From Cryptomeria japonica (Eukaryota > Streptophyta > Pinopsida > Cupressales > Cupressaceae): a stretch of 64,000 nt of DNA. Shown one piece after another: positions 46,901 to 57,173 of the stretch; positions within the stretch are counted from its first letter, which is position 1, and each line of letters starts with the position of its first letter. The position numbers were made by a program, and so were the translations under genes. The notes under the pieces were generated by a model, which saw nothing but the letters and a program-made list of their open reading frames with translations, searched no databases and was not told the DNA's origin. The DNA is taken from assembly GCF_030272615.1 (NCBI RefSeq), contig NC_081411.1:180378977-180442976 (forward strand), in the 5' to 3' direction.

Positions 46901-49003
46901 TCATTCACCAAAGATGCCAACCCCCGTGAATGCACAGGAAGGCCTATTTATCAAAAATAAAAAAAAACAAAACAAAACAAGCAAAACCATCCTCCAATCA
47001 AAATATTTCAAAAATATTATATTCCATACCTACCTTCCCAAAGTTCAAGAAAATAAAATATATTTTCTACCTACCATAAACTTTCAGCTAATCAAATCCA
47101 AGGGTAGGTAAAATAAATTAAACCATTGACCTGGGGTGAAAATGACTTTTAAATAAAAGAATACAAATTACCCCCTTTTAAATTACTTAATGGGTAAAAT
47201 AATATTACCCAATAAAGAAAATTCACTTCAACATTAAATAAATAATAAACACTTGAAAGCCAATATTAAATCAAAACTCCATGCACGACACAGACTCAGA
47301 AAGACATGGAAGGCTTTCAACAAACCTAGAAATACAAATATTTCCCACAAACTATAGAATAAAACCTTAAAACAAATTTATGCCTTCATATATTTCCTTC
47401 CTCACTATACAAATTTTAGATTCATTTCCCCAAGCTCACACATTCAATCTGCAGACATGGAGTATATAGGAAAACTGTAAAATAAAATATTAAAAGGTAG
47501 AATACATCTCCAACCTACAACCCATGTTATGGAAGAAGTTGAAGAAGAGATTCCACCAGCCAAACTAAATCCAACCCAAGCTCCAACCAAAATCCAAGAG
47601 AGAAGAAAACCAAAACCAAGAAGAAAACTTGCTGGAGAAAATTTTTCACAGAGGAACCAACCCCCGAAAACTTCACGAGAAAGAAAATAAAAAGACAAAC
47701 ATTAACTAAAAACCCTAGCCTCAATCTCAGCCAATCAAAATATTCCAATCTATAATATATTTTACCAACCCCACCATATAATATAATTTTACCTCCCTTT
47801 TTAAATTCAACCAATAAGAGAAGAGGGTAGGTAAGGTAAATATAAATCATGCTTTTTACAATTTGGTTAGAATGTTTTATCATTTTATTATTTATACAAC
47901 CCACTTAATATAAAAGTCAAACTAATAAATAACACATGAGCCACAATTAAATAAATCAAATGGGGGAATTAAATTAAATAAACCAAAGGCCCATAAATGA
48001 ATTAATGAACCAGATAAACATTAAAAGCCAAATAAATATTAAACCATAGGCAATTAAATAAATAAATAAATACCAATAAAAGTCAAATTACAAATAAATA
48101 TAAAACACGTCATAAACTAAACAATAAATATTAAATAAATATTAAATCATCATTAAAATAAATAAACATTTAAATATCAAATAATCAAACAACCAAAAAA
48201 GCAAGAATCCAATAAATTAAATTAAACATTAGATAACCAAATAATCAAATTGCTATTAATCAAAATAATTAAAATAAACATCATTAATTATTTAATCTCG
48301 CATCAATAATCAAATAGTCAATTTCAACATAAAAGGAATAATCAGCCAATACTAACATACTCACAACACAGAAGAAACCCAACTTACTAACTATCATGAT
48401 GACTTGCGCCAAGACACTGACGACTCACAGTGAACAACTTAGATCTAGAGTATGTGAGGGGAAATTGTGCCAATTCTGAACCACATACCATTGGGATTTA
48501 AAGACACTCTCAGACCTATGGAGCCAAGTGGAGTCGATGTCTAGTACCTGCAAATATTGCATCCATAAAGAATGATACAACATATGTATATATATTATAA
48601 CAGACAAGGGTTAGAGAGTCGCAACGACACATCCTGCTTGCAATGAGTGATGTGGCATTGTCTCTATCCCAAAGACAATCAAATAACAATCAAACACAGC
48701 ATACGATCAACTCATCATAGATAATCATTAAATATGGTCAGTACATAAAAACATCATCAAGTGCATGATTAGTATAGTTCGTGATTATAGTAAGGCATGT
48801 AAAATTCATCAACACTTATGCTCATCAAAACACATGATCAATATAATCTTTTGATAATTAATCACATAATAAGTATATAGTGACTAATAAATCACACGAA
48901 CAATAATGATAGTATCAACATCATATAAATCATCTGAAATAGCCTATGCCCAATAATGCCTATCATGCATGAATTAAAAGTCAACTCTAGTCAAAACAAG
49001 TCA
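43964..49003 (+). mobile_element. 5 kb AT-rich insert in GYP-1 integrase, candidate long solo LTR
   Basis: It begins TGTAATGCCTGCCAAAATAC and appears to end AAACAAGTCA. TG...CA ends and the TGTAATGCC start recall the long LTRs of Del/Tekay-type gypsy elements. I see no domain in about 5 kb. Subregions: 43964-45420 AT-rich; 45420-46150 a more balanced stretch; 47900-48350 with many AAATAAATA words; 48400-48660 balanced. No clear target duplication (AGCCC left, AGTTG right). A pol-less element or several merged scraps are alternatives. Confidence 0.45.
47900..48350. repeat. AAATA-rich low-complexity stretch
   Basis: Runs such as AAATAAATAAATAAATACC and many ATTAAATAAATATTAAAT words; simple-sequence expansion within the insert. 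Confidence 0.7.
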
Positions 49004-49897
49004 AGTTGAGGGTGGACACTATAGGTCCTTTCAACAGTGGACATTTGATCTAATTGGCTAAATATATCTTGCATCATCTAATGGACACAAAATTATTATC
49101 ACTATCACTGAGTACTTCACTAAGTGGGTAGAAGCAGTTCCACTCATCAAGGCAACTGACAAACAAGTATCTCTCTTTATTCTTAATTATATTATCTGCA
49201 GGTATGGCATAACCTCATCCATTATAACTGACAATGGAGGACAGTTCAAGAACAAAGATCTAGATGAACTCTATGAGAAATTCAAAATAAAACAACACTG
49301 GTCATCAGTATATTACCCTCAAGGTAATGGATAAGCAGATGCATCTAACAAAAACCTATTGACTATCTTGCATAGAATAGTGAACAAATCTGGGAAGGAT
49401 TGGCATCTACAGCTCAATCCTGCACTATGGGCTTATAGAACAAGTATTAGAACACCTACTGGGGCTACACCTTTCTCTTTGGTGTATGGGTCCGAAGCAG
49501 TATTACCTATTGAAGTAGAAATACCATCTCTAAGAGTTTCCTTGCAAGGTCTTGTTACTGATGAAGACTATAGAATATCTAGATTGCAAGAGCTCAAATT
49601 GCTGGATGAGCGTTGACAAGTGGCGTTTGATCATCTTAGACTGTATCAATAGAGAATGTCTAGAGGATATAACAAAAAGGTTTGACACCGAGAATTTCAG
49701 GCTGGTGACTTAGTTCTAAGAGAAAATCCTAAAAATCAATAGTTCGAGGCAACAAAGGGAAGTTTGAACCCAACTGGCTGGGTCCCTATATCGTTATTGT
49801 AGCTTTTAGCTCTGGTGCTTATCAACTCTCAACATTAGAAGGAGAACAACTCTGTGAACCGATCAAAACCATCCATCTAAATAAATTATTCACCTAA
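49004..49897 (+). pseudogene. GYP-1 integrase, catalytic core and C-terminus
   Basis: It resumes as VDTIGPFNSGH (first Asp), TEYFTKWVEAVPLIKATDKQ, YGITSSIITDNGGQFKNKD (second Asp, ~49230) and YYPQGNG-stop-ADASNKNLL (~49312), where the residue aligned with the catalytic Glu reads Asp. Then LQLNPALWAYRTSIRTPTGA, TPFSLVYGSEAVLPIEVEIP and a C-terminal region (FQAGDLVLRENPKN) with one frameshift near 49740. It ends NKLFT-TAA at 49897. No chromodomain seen. Confidence 0.87.
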
Positions 49898-49926
49898 ATA
49901 TTCTCTGCTCCACCAGCTTATACAGC

Positions 49927-50095
49927 GAAAAAGTCCTGAAGAAATCATAAAAATCAGAAAAAGTCTTGAAAAAATCATAAAAATTAGAAAAAGTCCTAAA
50001 GAAATCATAAAAATTAGAAAAAGTTCTGAAGAAATCATAAAAATCAGAAAAAGTCCTGAAAGAATCCTAAAAATCAGAAAAAACCTTGAAGAGAA
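49927..50095 (+). repeat. 30-bp tandem repeat after GYP-1 integrase
   Basis: Five full units of 30 bases start at 49927, 49957, 49987, 50017 and 50047, with a degenerate sixth at 50077. Core words are GAAAAAGTCCTGAAGAAATC and ATAAAAATCA. Period 30 keeps a reading frame (IIKIRKSPEE-like), though the position is after the stop. Confidence 0.9.
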
Positions 50096-52390
50096 AGAAA
50101 AAAAAAAAAGGAAAAAAGAGAGAAAATGCCTTGGTAAAAACCTGGTAAACAGGCACCTTGGTTAAAAAAAAAAGGAATCTTTGCCAAGTAGGTGAAAACC
50201 TAGCAAACAGGCACCTCTTGTACTCAAGCACTCCATCTATCAATGCAACATTGGCATCCCCGCTTTCATGCATCTTTTTCTTTTGCTTGTACATATTTTA
50301 GTCACTTCTATGACATCCTAGTTCATTGGAACCCTCATGGCTTGAAACCGATGAATGTCCTAGTCTTAGGTAATCGACAAGAATACATTACATGTCCTAA
50401 GCAGTATCAACCAAGTCATATTTTCATTAGCGATACTCGGTCGTCCACTTCGAGTCAGTTACCTGTCTCCTGACTATTGAAGAGTTTTATCACTAAATAT
50501 ACAAGCAAAACATTACTGAAAATAATCACTAAATTGTTTGAGATATGCATGAAAATTTTCTTTGCGTGCTGTCTTTTATATTGGTTTTCGATTATTATCC
50601 CTCTGAGTAACTCGAGGAAGTCTATTGTGACTAAGAGGAGCAAGGATTGGGGGCATAATATTTTCTTTGTTTTCTGCTTGTAAGAATGATCCCAATGATT
50701 TGTAAACATCTAAATTAGCTGGGTGTCTGTGATAAGTGCCATCACATTAAGGTGAAATCACCACACATACCTCGACTCTGCTTATTTGAATGCTAGAGGG
50801 AGGTTCCCATCATTCCTTTATTCGTTTTGAGGGAATTTCTTTATCATGCAATTCGGGTCCCTACGAAATTTGTCTAAGGATATGAACAAAAAAAAAATGG
50901 GTCATTGTAGACAAGATCATTAATATTGCACATGGAAAGAAAGGAACTCTACTCTGCCTGCTATAATTGTAAAATGCTCAATGATGACAATTAAGCTTTT
51001 CAAAATCTAGTGACTAGGTTTAGGTTGCATCTCGTTCTGCATCTCATCTTGCATTTCATTCTGCATCTCATGAATTTTGAGTGATTTCGGTATAATAACA
51101 ATGCTCTCTTTATCATTTGTATGAGAGTTGGAAGCTTCATCATTTCTAAGCTAAGTGGTCTCTTTTCGTCATTTCTTCGATTGAGTACTTGTGTATTGAG
51201 ATGTTAGCTACATACATAAGCATCTTATATAGATTCATACATTTCATTATTACTCATTTGCATTCATCTCTTTGCATAGAAAAAAAATGAAAAATTTACA
51301 TTATTCATTATTCATTCACTTTCATTTATTTGCATATGAAAAGAAAGAAAAATAGACATCCATATTCCATTTGCATTCATTCATCTCTACTGAAAAGAAA
51401 TGCATACATATAGAATAAAGCATATAGAACAACATCTCATAATCAATCAACACAAGTACGATGAAATCAAATCACGAGCTTGTGAATCGGCTATCCTGAG
51501 TCCATTTTCGGGATTGAAATCAAAATCTGATGTCAACTCTCTCTTTTAAATTTCACAAAATTTGGACCATGTAGTGCATTTCATCAAAAGCTCTTTCTCT
51601 CTTCTAATTGCGCTCAATTTCTCATCAATCGACGTTGAATCTCAATTTAATTTCTATCAAATCAACTTTGCGCTCAATTTCTTATTAATCAATGCAAAAT
51701 TTTAAAACATTCCTTTGAATCAATTTGTGCTTAAACAACTTATCATCACCAAAAAATGCTTATAATAATTATGTACCCTCACTATCTTTTGATTTCACTC
51801 CCGAGGGGGCATATTCGTGACCTTATGACCTCACATCTTCAAATGTTGAGAAAATTTTCAAATCTTCATCGAAAGTTGAGCAAAAATCTTTTCAAATAAA
51901 GAAAATCAATCAATCAAATCCTTATTATTAAGGGGCATCTCATCTTCATCGCTTTATATCAAGTTGAGATTTCTCAATCATTTGAATCAAATCAATCTCT
52001 AGGAGCATATCAGTTTCATCGCTTCAAATTAAGTTGACATTGTCTTTATCTGAATCAATCTCTTAATGTTAATCAATTTCATCGCTTTTCATCAAGCTGA
52101 TTATTCGTTTAAACTCAATCAAGGGTTTAAAGAGTTTCTTTAATCACACTAAATCTAAACAGGTGTTCAGTATTCATTTCTTGATCATGCTGAGCAGTTT
52201 ATCTTCATCGTATCTTGATCAATCAAGTTCAAGATCAATTTTTATCATCACTCATTGTGTCTAGATCAATCAAGTTCTAGATCAGTAAGATCCACTTCTT
52301 GATCAATCAAGTTCAAGTTAAATATCTTTGTTTTCTATCATACTAATATTAAGAGGCTACATACTCATCATGAGTAATGAGATATAAACA
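50096..52390 (+). other. GYP-1 3' untranslated region, no 3' LTR found
   Basis: No domain. Purine tracts GATTGGGGGCATA (~50645) and CCGAGGGGGCAT (~51802) could be polypurine tracts. At 52160-52320 words such as TTGATCAATCAAGTTCAAG recur three times. I could not find sequence matching the 5' LTR (26462-27551), so the 3' end seems deleted or beyond recognition. The right limit is approximate. Confidence 0.45.
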
Positions 52391-53599
52391 AGTTTGTCAA
52401 GCTTGAAATCAATGTTTAAGGCTAATTGTGCCATTTTGTCAAAAGCTGTCAAATAGTCCTATTCAAGTCCTGATTGTTAAAATAATGTAAATGTACCCAT
52501 GGAAGGGTAATAAAGGTTTAATATGTTGTTTTAAGTCCATTCTAAGGTGTTCAAAGTATCTAAGTAATGTTTAGTGGTCATTCATGTCAAAAGGAAAAAG
52601 TTGTCAAGGTGTGACTAAAAGTTGTAATGCAACAATGCATAAAATATTGTCAAATTGTACATTTCGGTCTTAGGGGTAGTTTGAACAGTTATAGAACCAT
52701 GAGAGGCTATAAAATCAACCATTAATTTGGATTAAGTGTGTGAGATAGAGTTGGAGGAAAGTCTTGTAAGGCTAGATCAAATAAAGCCTTTGACTGTCAC
52801 TTAATTCTCCAGGGTTGTGATAGTTACCGGGTTGTATATTAGTTTGAAAGTAAAACTTTCATGTAATTGTTTGTTGGATACATAGGAAGGAAGTGTATTT
52901 CTATAGAGTATGTATTGGAAAACATTTTTGATGAAGATTCAATGAGAAAATTGATATGTTTTTCAATACTTTTAACTGTTGTTTTTGATAGTCATGATTA
53001 TTTGCTACTTTAGATGTTTTTCTTAATAAGATTTAGATTGAATTTGGCCCCTAATAAGCTATTTGAGGTTGTATAATGAAGAGTTATCTTTAATTCAAGA
53101 TAGGTTTGAAGGTCATCCATGGATTATAAAGAAATTTCTAATGGTTTTTGTCAAAACTGTCATAAAACCCTTGTTGACAAGGTTGCAACAAAAGAATTGA
53201 TTATAACTCTTAATGTAACTGCTCAAGTTTCTTCATATTTTGGATTCTAATAGTCAATTCAATTCTCTTTCATATGAAGTTGGTTTCATGTTGACTTCTT
53301 TGTAAATTCGTCATTCCTAAGTTGATTCTATTAGATGACACAATAAAAAGGTTTCTCTTTTTTTAAGACTCAAATATTTTTCATCAACTTGCCAAAATCA
53401 AGCTTCTTTTTTAGCCAAGAAAACTATCTAAATAAAATAGTCTTAATAATTGAAGAGAGTCTAAGTTTAAGTAACATTTCAATTTCTATATAACTAGTTC
53501 TAAGAAGACTTCCGTACTTGCGATATCCTTTTGTGTAGTTTGTGAAGGTTACGCACCGAAGTTTCGATATCTTGACTTTTTTACATGTGAAGAAAGACC
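52391..53599. other. Unassigned sequence before the CACTA gene
   Basis: AT-rich, no open frame of note. It may be LTR or the 5' untranslated part of the CACTA element; I found no CACTA-type terminal repeat. Nothing firm can be said. Confidence 0.4.
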
Positions 53600-54744
53600 A
53601 TGCTAGAAAATATCAACGAAGAACCAAATATGGAGATAATTGCTAGATTGTGGTCTAACTTGGAAAGAAAAGGTGATGAAAAATGTTATTGTCCCTGCAA
53701 AATTTTTAAGGGCTTAAAGACTAGAAGATTTCTAATCAAAACAGCTAAGAAACATTGTAGGCAACATGGTCACATTGAAGGGGGACATGATTATCATCCA
53801 TTGGTAAGCTATTCATTATATCATTTTAACAATTTATATACATAAGAAACCACTTCATGATGATATAATGATCATGGTTTATTTATGTTGATCATTTTTA
53901 TATAGGTAAATCTCCCCAAGGAACATGATATGGACCAACACAACCCGAAGAATATGTTTTCTGAAGTGGAGGAACATGGAGGTGTGAATATCAAAGCTGA
54001 AGATAATGATCCCATGGAAGATGACGATCATGTGCCAGAAAACACAACTAAAGATGATGGTACAAATACATTGATCCATGACACATTTAGTATGGTTGCA
54101 ACCGATCATGATGATCAAGATGACTTTGATGTTGTTCATGATTTACCTATACTTGAGAAGGCATACGAGCCCCTTTATGAAGGCTCCCAAACAAGTCTTC
54201 TCTCCACTGTATTGTTGTTGGTGAACTTCAAGGTTATGAATGGTTTATCCAACATAACAATCTCATGTATGTTAAGGTATTTCGCATATGTCATTATAGT
54301 TAATAAAGGGTGAATCATGTACCATTAATATTCTTTATATTAACAAATTAATATTCTATAGATTGATAAGTGAGTTTTTGTTACCACCATCAAATATTCT
54401 ACCTCCTCATACTGAGAATTATCTTCCATTCTAAAAGATATTGGAATGGAGTATCAAGCAATAGATGCTTGTCCCAATGATCATGTTATATATCATAAAA
54501 AACATGAATTTGCAAGAGAATGCCCTAAATGTCATATCAGTAGATATCGAACAGACCAAATAATAAAAAAGTGCCTCGCAAGGTTCTTCGTTATATTCCC
54601 ATTATTCCACATATGCAATGATTATTTAGGTGCACTAGCTTGGCACAATTTATGGATTTCCATACACACAATAGAAGTCAAGGTGACATTATTCAAATGT
54701 TTGCAGATGGTTCAACATTTATGGACATAGAGGAAAAGTGGCCA
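53600..54744 (+). pseudogene. CACTA (En/Spm) TNP2-type transposase, 5' part
   Basis: N-terminal CPCKIFKG...HCRQHGH resembles the zinc-binding region of CACTA transposases. Intron 53804-53905 (GT-AG, 102 bp) joins HHPL-type codons to VNLPKEHD in frame. Acidic region, then EPLYEGSQTSLLSTVLLLVN and a second intron 54277-54361 (85 bp) joined in frame to LISEFLLPPSNILPPHTENY. After small shifts: IDACPNDHVIYHKKHEFARE, CPKCHISRY, VPRKVLRYIPIIPHMQ and MFADGSTFMDIEEKWP. It stops at 54744 exactly where NAR-A3 begins and resumes at 61616 in frame. The protein would cut and paste the element in the nucleus. One stop (Q-type TGA) and two frameshifts make it inactive. Confidence 0.88.
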
Positions 54745-55632
54745 TGGTGGCATTATACACTCATATGAGAATGGTTGATGTTGTCATTGATGGCAACCAA
54801 CTGGTAACATGGTTCACAGGCTATACTGACAATAGATTTCATCTACCAGCATCGATAGTTACAACAAGAGTTATTCACACTGGCATCCAGTTACATTGGC
54901 AGTAGATCCTATCGACACTCCATGTCAACTTGGAAATAATATTATTTATGTGGAATGTATTGTAATGTAATATTATTTGTATGGCCGACATGATATATTG
55001 TAAAGAATCATATATGTATGAGATCTTGTAGGTCATTTTGTAAGCACAATAGATGATAGGATATGATATGTAAGGAAGTGGTAATATGTGATAAGTAATG
55101 ATAGCGAATAATTGTTCATGCACTTTGATGTATTTATCTTGAGAGAGATAAGAGCAGAGAAGAGAAAAGCAAGGTTTATGGCAGAGGTATTAGATAGAGT
55201 TTAATTGGTACTAAATCCAACATTGCAGATGCTATTTTGAGCAGTACTTTATTATTGGATTTAACCATCCAATTGTAGTCAGTAGGAGTCCTTTTTGTTA
55301 TTGAGCAGTGAGCTCTAGGCAGTTGGCCTTCCTGCATGTGCAGACCCCTATTGTACTAAGTAATATTTATTCATATTTTCCAGTGAGTAAATATTATGGG
55401 TCACAAATCCCACTGAGGTTTTTCCCCTACTGGGTTTCCTCACCAAAAATATCTATGTTGTGGTGTGCATTGATTCTTAATCTTTTGTTTCTATTTACTG
55501 CATTATTATTTGGTTATCGGTATATTAATTTGGGTTATAAAGTTGCAAAAAAATTTAAATATTTCATCCATCGGTTAGACACTAATTCACCCCCCTCTTT
55601 CAGTGTCTTTGGGACTAACCAAGTATCTAACA
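54745..55632 (+). repeat. NAR-A3 5' LTR (888 bp)
   Basis: TGGTGGCATTATACACTCAT to TATCTAACA, matching 60724-61610 (about 12% different in the first 210 bases by eye, nearly all C/T or G/A changes). The left flank is GGCCA. Tail block TTCACCCCCCTCTTTCAG. It shares the second half with the NAR-A1/A2 LTRs but has a diverged first half, so it is a subfamily. Confidence 0.93.
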
Positions 55633-55634
55633 AT

Positions 55635-55647
55635 TGGTATCAGAGCC
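55635..55647 (+). other. NAR-A3 primer binding site
   Basis: TGGTATCAGAGCC, intact initiator-Met tRNA site, two bases after the LTR. Confidence 0.92.
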
Positions 55648-55703
55648 TAGTCCTCTATTTGTAGAAGCCTAACAACTTGAGGAAGATTCTGAAATTGGTA
55701 CCG

Positions 55704-56990
55704 ATGGAAAGTTTGAGACAACAGTTGGAAGGAGCTCTTGAAGACTTTGATGCAGAAAAATTGAAGAATATCAAACTAGAAGATGAACTCAAAACTACTC
55801 AGGAATTCATCAAAGCACTTCAAGAAAACCTGGTGATAGCAAAGAATAAGAGAAAATAATTACATGTGCAATTGCAAAACCAAGATGATGAAGAAAAGGA
55901 AACTCTTAGAGATATTGCAAAGAAACTAAGACAAGAGAACAATAACATGAAGAATGAGATGCAATATTTAACCATGAGACTATGCAAGGATATTGAAGAT
56001 AGAAAGAAGAATGAAGAAGATTTGGCCAGAAGACTTAATGAAAGATCAGATGAATCTATAAGGCTCAGTTTTGAAAATGATATGCTCAAAATAGATTTGA
56101 TTCACATGCAACATGACAAAGAAGAAATTATGAGACAAGTTAGCACTTTGGAAGGTGAGTTGGTCACTACAAATGAATACAAAGACAAATTCAAGAAGAG
56201 TTCAGATAAGCTTGATGACATGCTAAAAAGTCAGAAACCTGATGGAGAAACCGTTGGACTTGGATTTGAACATGGAGAAAGTTCTGGGACTACAAACACT
56301 CATGATCACATCAAGCTGGTAAGATAAACTAATGCTTATAAATTCAATGGAAAATACTTTAATTGCAACAAATTTGGTCATAGAGAAAATCAGTGCAGAT
56401 TTAGGAATAATCAAAATACAAACTTACCCATCGGTCAATGTTCCAAATGCAATAAAATTGGTCATAACTTAGACAATTGTAGAATGAATGTGAAATTCTA
56501 TGTTTGTGGTAGATTTGGACATCTATCTAATCAATGCAAAACTCAAACCGATTAAGGTTGTGGAAAAGCTATTCAAAGAAACAATGTAACTTAAGGTTAT
56601 GGAAAAACTATTCAAAGAAACAATGTAACCTATTATGCATGTAACAAGATTGGGCATATTGCAAAATTTTGTAGAAGAAAGACTATACCAGCGAAAAATA
56701 AAGGATGTAATGAAAAAGGAAAAGAAAAGGTAAATGAAATCAAGAAAGAATTCACTAAAAAATGGATCAGGAAAAGAGATCAGAGACATGATGAATTTGT
56801 CTCTGTATCGGTAGAATAGGACAATCTTGCATCGACAGGAGATTCTTCATCTAACTAAGGAATAATACTTAGGGGTAAGGAAACTAATTGTAGATCATGC
56901 ATTTGCCCTCAGTTGGTGGTAAGAAGTTATATTTCTTCTTTACCGATAGACATGTTGAGTTATAATGGAAATTTACTTCACCGATGAAGC
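55704..56990 (+). pseudogene. NAR-A3 Gag-like protein, the best copy
   Basis: MESLRQQLEGALEDFDAEKL, one TAA at ~55857, then the coiled coil (55866-56327) and four CCHC motifs at ~56350-56680: YFNCNKFGHRENQC, CSKCNKIGHNLDNC, YVCGRFGHLSNQC, YYACNKIGHIAKFC (first Cys lost in some). Between knuckles 3 and 4 a 39-base unit (GCGKAIQRNNVT / GYGKTIQRNNVT) is duplicated. The basic tail NEKGKEKVNEIKKEFTKKW follows. From 55704 to about 56880 there is one frame with stops at former CAA/CAG-type codons but no frameshift. Function inferred: RNA-binding coat protein. Confidence 0.85.
56556..56633 (+). repeat. 39-bp tandem duplication in NAR-A3 Gag
   Basis: Units 56556-56594 and 56595-56633 differ at a few bases; both read G(C/Y)GK(A/T)IQRNNVT plus a last codon. 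NAR-A1 has a single unit (GYGKVIQRNNVT), so the duplication is specific to this copy or subfamily and preserves frame. Confidence 0.9.
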
Positions 56991-57173
56991 ATTTATTGCG
57001 GTTGTAAGTCAACTTTTTGGTTATAAAGCACAAAATTTTTTCATTTTGACTTACCAAAGTATTCCAACATTCAAAGAGAGTGAAAGTTGAGCACTGACAT
57101 TATAGAGGTGAAGCAGCAAAGGTTTGTTTAAGGCATCCAAGGTTTTTTAGTTAAAAGGTATTTATCTTACAAC

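Noticed and set aside
47444-47904. Two overlapping hydrophobic minus-strand reading frames
   Set aside because: Low-complexity translation of AT-rich DNA, no family features, frames overlap each other.
47900-48350. AT-rich stretch as centromeric satellite or origin
   Set aside because: No regular period; simple AAATA words inside a probable LTR.
49900-50100. CRISPR-like regular repeats
   Set aside because: Units are directly adjacent without unique spacers; an ordinary minisatellite in a plant element.
54745-54749. Perfect target duplication for NAR-A3
   Set aside because: Flanks are GGCCA and AGCTA, only three of five equal; accepted as decayed because the interrupted frame is restored, not as a perfect duplication.
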